The translations under genes were made by a program, and so were the position numbers. Below are positions 6,585 through 12,296 of a stretch of DNA of 12,296 bases, one piece after another. This DNA comes from Parachlamydiales bacterium (lineage in GTDB: Bacteria; Chlamydiota; Chlamydiia; Chlamydiales; Simkaniaceae). How positions within the stretch are numbered: the stretch's first letter is position 1; each line of letters begins with the position of its first letter. The DNA is taken from the NCBI GenBank assembly GCA_030641465.1, contig DAOWHK010000123.1:1-12296 (forward strand), read 5' to 3'. A model generated the notes under the pieces. That model did no database searches. It saw only the letters and a list, made by a program, of their open reading frames with translations, and was not told where the DNA came from.

Positions 6585-7385
6585 TTATCTAAAGGTTAAT
6601 ACAAGCCCTTGAACTACAAGGGTCCATCCATCAATCATCACAATTAGTAGTAGCTTCAGTGGAAGTGCGATAGTAAGTGGTGAGAGCATCATCATTCCCA
6701 TTGCAAGTAAGATATTTGAGGTTACTAAGTCAATGACAAAAAATGGCAGATAAATCAGCACTCCAATTTCAAACGCAGCTTTTAGCTGAGAGGTGATAAA
6801 GGCGGGGACGATCACAATAAAGTCAGTGGGTTTTAGGGACTCGCGATAGGGCTCTGGAAAACTACGCTGTGCTAAGTGATAAAAATTTGTTTGATGCTTT
6901 CCCTGAATGTTATTTTGTAGAAACTTCTTCATCGGCTCTTTTGTTTTATCAACGACGTTGATAATAAATTCCGCTGATGGGCCGCTAAAAAGATCTTTTG
7001 GAGCCGCCTCTTTAATATAAGCACTTCCTTCATTGTACATGGCAAGGCCTGTTGGTGCCATCACGTATATTGTCATAATTAAGGAAATTCCTACAATGAC
7101 TTGATTTGGAGGAGATTGTTGGACGCCAAGAGCACTTCTTAGAAGAGAAAGAACAATGACCATTTTTAAAAAAGAGGTGAGTAACATGACAGCAAAAGGA
7201 AGGAGTGCAACACCTGCTAAGACCGCAAGTTTTGAAATGAGGCCAGCTGCTGGAGGGCTTTGTTCTTCTGTTTGTTCTACAGGTGCTTGCGTTTCTTCTG
7301 CTGCATTCATAGATGCATGGAAGGTAAAGCAAAAGCTAAGAAGCAGTAGTAGAAGGAGATTTCGTTTCGATTTGATGAGCTGCAT
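6585..7385 (-). CDS. sctR: Type III secretion export-gate protein SctR (YscR/FliP family)
   Basis: This is the core export-gate subunit, five copies of which form the protein-conducting entry in characterised systems. The 266 residues exceed the roughly 215 of many SctR proteins because of an N-terminal signal-like stretch (RNLLLLLLLSFCFTFHASMNA) and an acidic Glu/Pro linker (residues 30-45), as is also known for chlamydial SctR. The two family blocks are clear: TSFLKMVIVLSLLRSALGVQ (70-89) with the following SPPNQV, and PAFITSQLKAAFEIGVLIYL (194-213) with PFFVIDLVTSNILLAMGM after it. AAGG 8 nt upstream supports the ATG at 7385. The gap to sctL is 18 nt and to sctS 8 nt. It corresponds to CT562. 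Confidence 0.94.
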   Translation of the reverse strand: MQLIKSKRNLLLLLLLSFCFTFHASMNAAEETQAPVEQTEEQSPPAAGLISKLAVLAGVALLPFAVMLLTSFLKMVIVLSLLRSALGVQQSPPNQVIVGISLIMTIYVMAPTGLAMYNEGSAYIKEAAPKDLFSGPSAEFIINVVDKTKEPMKKFLQNNIQGKHQTNFYHLAQRSFPEPYRESLKPTDFIVIVPAFITSQLKAAFEIGVLIYLPFFVIDLVTSNILLAMGMMMLSPLTIALPLKLLLIVMIDGWTLVVQGLVLTFR

Positions 7386-7403
7386 TAAGAGTGCCTTAAA
7401 AGG

Positions 7404-8027
7404 TTAACGTTTCATAAAAGCTGTAAAAGCTGATTCTAGAGCGCGCCATTGATTGTCGAGGCTCGCATTTATGATACCAGCTTCTGTTTCTATGATGCAA
7501 TCACCCTTTGCAATATCTGCTCTTTCAACAATGGAAAAATTTTGTACTTGATCGAGGAGTTTTTTAATATTTTCTTTTTCTTTGTCTAAAATGACTTTGT
7601 CGTCTTTATTAACAATGATTTTAACTATATGGCTCTCTGTCACAGGTTTTAGCGCTTGCGTGACAATATCGATGATTATTTCGGGGTGAGATTTTAACTC
7701 AGCCCCGACAATTTTCTTTGCAGCTTTTAGTGCAATCGGAAGCACTGCTTGCTGGAGATCATGATTCATCTTTTTGATATGCTCATCAAGAGCGAGCAGC
7801 GCAGTATTAAATTCAGTAAGCCCTTCTTGGTAGCCTTTTTCTTTTGCCTTTTTTGTAAGTTTCTTGCATTCGATTTTGGTATCTTCTAGGAATTTTTTTG
7901 CATCATCTTGAGCTCTTTCAAGAACTTCAGCAGCATCTAGAAGCTGACTTAATTGCTTTTCTGGAATAATTTTTGCATTCGTTGCGGGATGGACTGTATC
8001 TTCGTTTAGTAAAGAGAAGTATTTCAT
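7404..8027 (-). CDS. sctL: Type III secretion ATPase stator SctL (CdsL/YscL/FliH family)
   Basis: This peripheral stator links the SctN ATPase to the sorting platform on the cytoplasmic side. The 207-residue protein begins MKYFSLLNEDTVHP, resembling the start of chlamydial CdsL. It then has a long charged coiled-coil-like region (LLDAAEVLERAQDDAKKFLE through KKAKEKGYQEG), and a C-terminal globular part with LPIALKAAKKIVGAELKSHP and the conserved GDCIIETEAGIINASLD (from residue 175). It lacks the Ser- and Glu-rich tail I recall in Chlamydia CdsL. It starts 6 nt after the CT560-like gene and ends 18 nt before sctR. It corresponds to CT561. Confidence 0.9.
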   Translation of the reverse strand: MKYFSLLNEDTVHPATNAKIIPEKQLSQLLDAAEVLERAQDDAKKFLEDTKIECKKLTKKAKEKGYQEGLTEFNTALLALDEHIKKMNHDLQQAVLPIALKAAKKIVGAELKSHPEIIIDIVTQALKPVTESHIVKIIVNKDDKVILDKEKENIKKLLDQVQNFSIVERADIAKGDCIIETEAGIINASLDNQWRALESAFTAFMKR

Positions 8028-8033
8028 GAGTAG

Positions 8034-8909
8034 TTATGCGCCTTTTGGGTTTTTCAAAAAAGTGGTTAAATGAATCACTTGATCAACAAGAGCGTCTTGT
8101 GCTTTTTCATTGTTAATATCGCGGCAAAGTTTTTGAAACACTTTTGCGCGCCCTGTGTCTAAATGCCGAGTAATGTGCCAAACAAGCGCGGGGGTTGCTC
8201 CATATAGTGCCTTCGCAAGGCGGTTTAGTCCTCTATGGTGCAGTACTTTTTTGAGCTGGTCGAGATCCCCATCCCATTTCTCCAGACCAAGAGGAGTAGT
8301 AGAAAACAGGTCTTTTTGTGCTTTAATCTCTCGCAGAAATTTCATCTGAGTTTGACTTAGCATTTCTTGAAGTAGCTTGATTTTACTTACCTGCACAAGT
8401 TGTTTAATTTCTGTGGATAGGTCATAAAGGCCTAAGTAATCTATGAGTGAAATCAAAACTTCTTTTGAAAGATCTAGGAGAAGATTTAAGGGGTTTTCTG
8501 GCAGATATTCTATGGGTAAATAATTTTCCTCATCAGATATTACCTTTTGAAAAAGAATCTCTTCTGCAAATGTTTTAGCAAAAGTTGTAAGGGTAATATT
8601 TGAGTTTTCCATCTTAAAAAAATGGCTTAGCGGCTCTGATGCGCGAGGGTTTAGAGCTGCGATGATATAAACCTTATCGTGTTTTGAAAGAGGGGATAAA
8701 AAAGGGATGTGCCAGGTGTAGTGAATTTGAGAAAGGCGCTCTTCCAGCGATTTTTTTTGCTCAAAGGGATTGGCGGTTGCAAGAGGGGTCTCTTCAAGTC
8801 TTTTGAGCATATCAGAGGAAAGAAAGGTCTCTAATTGACTTTTTCTTTCGTCTCCGACGCTTGAGAGTAAATACTTTAAACTGATCCATGCAGCGGATTT
8901 AGTTTCCAT
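8034..8909 (-). CDS. CT560-like T3S-associated protein, possible SctK sorting-platform subunit
   Basis: This 291-residue soluble protein has no signal peptide or transmembrane segment. It is largely helical, with a WHIPFLSPLSKHDKVYII segment near residue 66 and several Leu-rich helices (LLDLSKEVLISLIDYLGLYD, RGLNRLAKALYGATPALVWH). I recognise no catalytic motif. Its place between sctJ and sctL is the position of CT560 in C. trachomatis and of the sctK (yscK) gene in the Yersinia yscJ-K-L order. The inference is a cytoplasmic sorting-platform or accessory subunit contacting SctL or SctQ. The sequence alone does not show SctK homology, so no symbol is given. The gaps of 5 nt to sctJ and 6 nt to sctL argue for tight co-translation. 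The start codon has no clear Shine-Dalgarno. Confidence 0.8.
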   Translation of the reverse strand: METKSAAWISLKYLLSSVGDERKSQLETFLSSDMLKRLEETPLATANPFEQKKSLEERLSQIHYTWHIPFLSPLSKHDKVYIIAALNPRASEPLSHFFKMENSNITLTTFAKTFAEEILFQKVISDEENYLPIEYLPENPLNLLLDLSKEVLISLIDYLGLYDLSTEIKQLVQVSKIKLLQEMLSQTQMKFLREIKAQKDLFSTTPLGLEKWDGDLDQLKKVLHHRGLNRLAKALYGATPALVWHITRHLDTGRAKVFQKLCRDINNEKAQDALVDQVIHLTTFLKNPKGA

Positions 8910-8914
8910 AACAA

Positions 8915-9841
8915 TTACTTGTTTTCATTAGGAGGTGGCGTTTTACTTTCCTGCTTTGTTCCAATAGGAAGAGGATTTAATAGTTCTTTTAACCCTCCTT
9001 TTTTCTTAATTGCAGGATAAAATTTCCATAGTACCCACCCGCTAATAAGTGCAAGAAGAACGGCGATAGTTGTTAAGGCGATAAAGAGCATTCGGAATCT
9101 TGAAGCAGACTGTTTGTTCATGATAATAGACCAGATGCTTACATATTCAACGCCCTGGGCGGAGAGTTTTTCCGCTGATTGATCAAGAGAGATGTCTGTA
9201 AATCGCGATCTGTCCGTGACAACTGTTACATTATTAATATCAAGACCTGTAACTGCACCAGAAATATACCGTTTGATTTTCGTGTCTAAATGTAAATTTG
9301 GGTCATCGAATAGCCCTTGATGTTTGACATAAATGGAGGCTGTGATTTTCTCTGTTTGCATTTGCCCAGGTCCCAAATCTGTCGGGGGGAAGGAGAGTTG
9401 AACCGTTGCATCAATGACGCCGTCCATTGTAAGAATTGTGTTGGTAAGCTGCTGCGCAAGACCTGCTTGATACCGAATCGTCTCTTCCTTGTCAGACGAC
9501 ATAAGCCCTTGCTTTGCAAAGAGTTGCAAAAGAGTTGTCCCCTGTGATTTAGGAAAGCCATTTTGATTAAGGATGGAAATTGCAGTAATTGTATGAGACT
9601 CACCGACCATGATTTGATATTTTGGGCTTCCAGAGGTGCCGCCAATTTCCGATCCAGAGCTGCTTTTGATCTTTGTTGCAGGAATGCCTTTGCTCTCAAG
9701 TAGAACGAGAATAATATTCGCTTCTTTTTCCGTTAGACTGCTAACAATTGCTTGGTTGGTTTCGCAACCTGTCAAAAGAAGGATGAGTGCTCCAAACATC
9801 CAAAAAAACTTCTGCGACTTCCACCATGTATTTTCTTTCAT
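8915..9841 (-). CDS. sctJ: Type III secretion inner-membrane ring lipoprotein SctJ (YscJ/PrgK family)
   Basis: This is the lipoprotein that forms the inner-membrane ring of the injectisome. The 308-residue protein has an N-terminal signal with lipobox LTGC (lipidated Cys 26). The first ring-building domain follows (ALTEKEAN-type segment SLTEKEANIILVLLESKGIP, then YQIMVGESHTITAISILNQNGFP). The conserved middle is LAQQLTNTILTMDGVIDATVQL cut at the loop and ASIYVKHQG. A late transmembrane helix spans about residues 249-272 (MLFIALTTIAVLLALISGW), and the tail is short, basic and Pro-rich. AAGGAAGG lies about 11 nt upstream, and a possible promoter sits at 9864-9893. It is first in the T3S block and corresponds to CT559. 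Confidence 0.93.
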   Translation of the reverse strand: MKENTWWKSQKFFWMFGALILLLTGCETNQAIVSSLTEKEANIILVLLESKGIPATKIKSSSGSEIGGTSGSPKYQIMVGESHTITAISILNQNGFPKSQGTTLLQLFAKQGLMSSDKEETIRYQAGLAQQLTNTILTMDGVIDATVQLSFPPTDLGPGQMQTEKITASIYVKHQGLFDDPNLHLDTKIKRYISGAVTGLDINNVTVVTDRSRFTDISLDQSAEKLSAQGVEYVSIWSIIMNKQSASRFRMLFIALTTIAVLLALISGWVLWKFYPAIKKKGGLKELLNPLPIGTKQESKTPPPNENK

Positions 9842-9863
9842 TTCTCAGCAATCCTTCCTTTGG

Positions 9864-9893
9864 AATATAGTCCTAATTCCAACAATATAACAA
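9864..9893 (-). promoter_or_regulatory. Putative promoter of the T3S operon
   Basis: TTGTTA (9893-9888) and TATATT (9869-9864) are 18 bases apart on the minus strand, 23 nt before the sctJ start. The 88-nt gap after the glycosyltransferase gene is the only sizeable break upstream of the T3S genes. The very short leader and AT-rich context keep confidence low. Confidence 0.3.
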
Positions 9894-9929
9894 TCCAGTA
9901 AAAAACGGAAACCTTAAAAAAAATACTGT

Positions 9930-10916
9930 TTACTTATTTAATTTCCATATTGTTAAAGGTGCATTTCCAAATCGTTTTGTAAAAAAATCGATAATCCCTC
10001 TTAGAGCAGCGCGATAGCGTAAAAGTTTTTCTTTTTTCGTAGAAAAATCTTTTTTTCTAAAAAACGTTGTTAGTAAAAAAAGCTCAGTTGTCTTGATCGC
10101 ATTTAGTTTTAGAAGATGGATAATTTCAGGAAAAATTTTCCAGATAAAAATGGAGGAGGAAGACTTCCAGGAGAGGTTTTTTTGCATCCAAAGAAGACGG
10201 TTTCTCCAAAAAAAGTAAGTCACATAGCTTTTTTCTACAGGCATAGATGCGGAAACTTTATGCCAGAGTTTTGCTTTTGGGCAGGAAAGGGAGGGGAAAC
10301 CACAAGCTTTGGCTCTTGAGCAAAAATCACTCTCTTCAAAATAGAGAAAAAAACGGGGATCGAGCCCCCCTACTTCTTTAAAAATTTCAGCTGGGGCAAA
10401 AAGAGCGCAGCCGCAGACGTAATCAAGAGAAATGGGTAGGTCAAAGTCGGGTGAGTCTTCTATCCGATGAGCTACTAAATCAAACTGTCCCTTTTTCGGG
10501 TTCCAATTCCCTCCGAAGTGATCAAAAGTTGTAGGTTGATCAAAAAGATAAGTTCTTCCTCCGAGAATGGTGGAAACTTTTTGCTTTTTTGAAAGATCTA
10601 CAAAACTGTGTAAAATTTGTGAATCGACCACGGTATCATTGTTTAGAAGAAAAATATATTCTGCTCCATTTGCAATCGCGTGCTCAATCCCAACATTATT
10701 GCCGGCTGCAAATCCAAGGTTTTCATGTGTTTCAATCACATAAACACTTTCAGATTTTTCTCGGATGGAAGAGACAGAATCATCTGTAGAGCCATTATCT
10801 ACTACAATTGAGAAGAAATTTTCATAGTCAATATTTTGTACACTCTCAAGGCAGGCGAGAGTGTCTTGCATCCCATTCCAATTGAGAATTATAATAAATA
10901 TTTTAGGAGTTTTCAT
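9930..10916 (-). CDS. Family 2 glycosyltransferase (rhamnosyltransferase-like)
   Basis: This is a GT-A fold transferase that would add a sugar from a nucleotide donor to a surface glycan. The start at 10916 (MKTPKIF) gives 328 residues. It has GGAG 7 nt upstream inside the preceding gene and sets IIILNWNGMQDT at the very N-terminus, as is usual in the family. An ATG at 10949 would add 11 residues lying deeper in the upstream gene. Motifs are VVDNGSTDDS (38-47), NLGFAAGNN (66-74), FLLNNDTVVD (89-98) as the DxD-type metal site, and YFEESDFCSRAKACG near 191-205, the acidic catalytic region. The C-terminal part is basic with hydrophobic helices that may contact the membrane. It overlaps the GT9 gene by 14 nt, so the two are probably translationally coupled. 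The sugar and acceptor cannot be told from sequence. Confidence 0.85.
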   Translation of the reverse strand: MKTPKIFIIILNWNGMQDTLACLESVQNIDYENFFSIVVDNGSTDDSVSSIREKSESVYVIETHENLGFAAGNNVGIEHAIANGAEYIFLLNNDTVVDSQILHSFVDLSKKQKVSTILGGRTYLFDQPTTFDHFGGNWNPKKGQFDLVAHRIEDSPDFDLPISLDYVCGCALFAPAEIFKEVGGLDPRFFLYFEESDFCSRAKACGFPSLSCPKAKLWHKVSASMPVEKSYVTYFFWRNRLLWMQKNLSWKSSSSIFIWKIFPEIIHLLKLNAIKTTELFLLTTFFRKKDFSTKKEKLLRYRAALRGIIDFFTKRFGNAPLTIWKLNK

Positions 10917-11955
10917 TAAGAATCTCCATAGCTTTTTTATACACTTCATCAGGGGTTATTTGTAGCATGCAAAAAGGCTCTCTACACTTTTGCTTTAGAC
11001 AAGGAGTGCACGTTCTTGGTTTTGCAATGACCGATCCGTGAGAAATATTTAGTGGGCCGCAAAGTTTTGGGTCTGTTGCTGCAAATAAGCCCAAAGTCTT
11101 TGTTCCTACTGCAAATCCAAGATGCATGGGACCGGTGTCGTTTGTGAGATAAAGAGAAAAACGTTTTATTAGAGCTGCGAGGCCTTGCACTGAGAGGTCT
11201 GTAATGACTGTGCTTTCTGGAATTTTTTCTGCAATCGATTCAAGGTATTGCTTCTCGTTTGGACTTCCCGTAAGGATGATTTTTCCATGAGAGCTAAGTC
11301 GATTTCCTACTTCAACAAAGTATTTTTTATCCCATCTTTTAAAAGGATCGTTTGCGCTCGGGTGCATTCCAATTAAGGGGTCACATAACGTTGGCACCTC
11401 TTCAGGGCAAGTTGCAATCTCAAGGCTTGTATCCTCTGCAAAAATCCCCAGTTCTTTGAGCAGATCAAATCTCTGCAAAATTTCATGGTTTTTTGAGTTT
11501 TTGACAGCTTTTGTAAGAAGGCAATCAAGATCTTTATGCATCCCTTCGTTTCCGATAATCGTACCTGCGCCAGTAGAATAGGCAATAGGCAGCGCCATTC
11601 TTTGCGACGTATGAAAAATGAGAGCCGTATCAAATTGCAGTTTTTTTAAACGGAAAAAAGAGCGCCAGTTAAAAAGAATTAATTTGTCAACGTGGGGATT
11701 GTTTTTTAGCACTTCAAATCCCACAGGACTCGTTAATACAGCAATAAATGCATTGTTAAATTCTTTTTTTATCGCCCTGATTGCGGGCGTTCCCCATAGG
11801 GTGTCTCCAAGGCCTGTCGTAGAAACGACTAGGATGCGGCGGTTTTTGCGAGTCAGGTTCACCAGTCTTCTTCTGGAAAATAATGGAAGCAGGGCTTTGA
11901 TGATCAAATTTTTTAGCTGGCTCAAGCGGATGGACTCTATTGGTAAATAGTGCAT
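10903..11955 (-). CDS. Family 9 glycosyltransferase, LPS heptosyltransferase-like
   Basis: This GT-B fold enzyme resembles the ADP-heptose:LPS heptosyltransferases of core assembly on the cytoplasmic side. Its 350 residues match the family. Visible motifs are TTGLGDTLWGTPAIRAIK (46-63), the acceptor-site Gly/Asp loop; GMHPSANDPFKRWDKKYF (196-213), which carries the typical P-S-KRW element; LTNDTGPMHLGFAVGTKTLG (270-289), the donor-binding region; and CTPCLKQKCREPFC (316-329), a four-Cys stretch common in this family. The ATG at 11955 directly follows an in-frame stop, so no longer form is possible. It has no Shine-Dalgarno, and the first 35 residues are a hydrophobic/basic extension before the fold begins. 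It overlaps the GT2 gene at its 3' end. An exact assignment (WaaC, WaaF or WaaQ type) is not possible here. Confidence 0.88.
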   Translation of the reverse strand: MHYLPIESIRLSQLKNLIIKALLPLFSRRRLVNLTRKNRRILVVSTTGLGDTLWGTPAIRAIKKEFNNAFIAVLTSPVGFEVLKNNPHVDKLILFNWRSFFRLKKLQFDTALIFHTSQRMALPIAYSTGAGTIIGNEGMHKDLDCLLTKAVKNSKNHEILQRFDLLKELGIFAEDTSLEIATCPEEVPTLCDPLIGMHPSANDPFKRWDKKYFVEVGNRLSSHGKIILTGSPNEKQYLESIAEKIPESTVITDLSVQGLAALIKRFSLYLTNDTGPMHLGFAVGTKTLGLFAATDPKLCGPLNISHGSVIAKPRTCTPCLKQKCREPFCMLQITPDEVYKKAMEILNENS

Positions 11956-12118
11956 TTAGTTTAGCAGGATTTTACCCGAGAGGGCTACCTATTTTTCTCT
12001 TTTAATAAAGGCGTATTTGGGGAGGGTGGAAGAGAGGGGAAATTTAGGAGTTAATCAGAGCTTCCATAATGAGCGACGTTCTCAACACTCCCTTTCAAGA
12101 TTGAGTCAGAAATCTTTC
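11956..12118. other. Spacer upstream of the GT9 gene, no gene found
   Basis: The divergent gap between GT9 and the second small basic gene is 321 nt, of which the right half belongs to the repeated cassette. In this left part I see a purine-rich stretch (12018-12041) and no credible coding frame or RNA gene. I could not identify a convincing minus-strand promoter for GT9. Confidence 0.5.
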
Positions 12119-12198
12119 CAATTAATTTGATTAACGAACTTAAGTTGTTAATTCTTTTTAATTTAAAACACGTTTTTTTAATAAAGTTTATTATTATC

Positions 12199-12227
12199 TT
12201 TTCATTTTTCTATTAAATTGTTAAATT
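12199..12227 (+). promoter_or_regulatory. Putative promoter of small basic gene copy 2
   Basis: TTTTCA (12199-12204) and TAAATT (12222-12227) with a 17-base spacer reproduce exactly the hexamers and spacing seen in copy 1, although the spacer itself has diverged. This pattern is what makes the call worth listing despite a weak consensus match. Confidence 0.45.
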
Positions 12228-12276
12228 AATAATAGAGGTGGCTTTGTTAAGAAAGTAATCTAAAAAGGAGAAAAAA

Positions 12277-12296
12277 ATGGCAACCAGAAAAAAAGC
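12277..12296 (+). CDS. Small lysine-rich orphan protein, copy 2, 5' fragment only
   Basis: Only the first six codons and part of the seventh are inside the window (MATRKK, then GC). They are identical in protein to copy 1, with one silent change in codon 3 (ACC against ACT). AAGGAG lies 6 nt upstream. The length and the rest of the product are unknown, so whether the gene is intact cannot be judged. Confidence 0.7.

Larger units (their letters stand above)
12119..12296 (+). repeat. Inverted-repeat cassette copy 2 (upstream region plus start of small basic gene)
   Basis: This aligns with the minus strand of 2635-2461 over its full visible length and runs off the window. Blocks such as TTTAATTTAAAAC, ATCTTTTCATTTT, TTGTTAAATTAAT and AATAGAGGTGGCTTTGTTAA match copy 1 with few changes. 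The two copies lie in opposite orientation about 9.5 kb apart. Confidence 0.8.

Noticed and set aside
2461..12296. Composite transposon bounded by the inverted cassettes
   Set aside because: No transposase, terminal inverted repeats or target duplications are seen, and the repeated units are ordinary gene-plus-promoter segments.

Overview
The window looks like a chromosomal segment of a member of the Chlamydiota, probably outside the Chlamydiaceae (Simkania- or Rhabdochlamydia-like). Three things point there. The type III secretion (T3S) order sctJ-(CT560-like)-sctL-sctR-sctS-sctT is the chlamydial one (CT559 to CT564 in C. trachomatis). The sctL product has the chlamydial CdsL N-terminus and C-terminal block. 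Next to the T3S genes lie two adjacent Cys-containing beta-barrel porins of the MOMP-like type that is expanded in environmental chlamydiae. The DNA is AT-rich throughout. All identifications come from reading motifs; no database search was possible.

Layout. At the left edge, on the + strand, is the 3' part of a SufS-type cysteine desulfurase (1-617), followed by an unrecognised 480-residue helical protein with its own putative promoter (736-2178). A symmetrical terminator and a second hairpin (2201-2264) separate it from the convergent minus-strand genes. From 11955 down to 2289 every gene is on the minus strand. In order of transcription these are a GT9 heptosyltransferase-like gene overlapping a GT2 glycosyltransferase gene (surface glycan or LPS core), the six-gene T3S block sctJ-K-L-R-S-T with gaps of only 3-18 nt, two MOMP-like porins, and a 63-residue lysine-rich orphan protein.

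The most notable structure is a repeated cassette. The first 20 nt of the small orphan gene and about 155 nt upstream of it (2461-2635, minus strand) reappear at the right edge on the + strand (12119-12296), where a second copy of the gene begins and is cut by the window end. The copies are in opposite orientation and flank the whole glycosyltransferase/T3S/porin block. Their upstream regions share a promoter-like TTTTCA-N17-TAAATT and a strong Shine-Dalgarno sequence, so this is a paralogous family with a conserved control region.

How the genes fit together (inference): SctJ is the lipoprotein inner-membrane ring, SctR/S/T form the export gate, SctL is the ATPase stator, and the CT560-like protein sits where a sorting-platform SctK subunit is encoded in other systems. 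The porins and glycosyltransferases build the outer envelope that the T3S needle crosses. sctU, sctV, sctN, sctC and the needle genes are not in this window, in keeping with the split T3S clusters known in chlamydiae.
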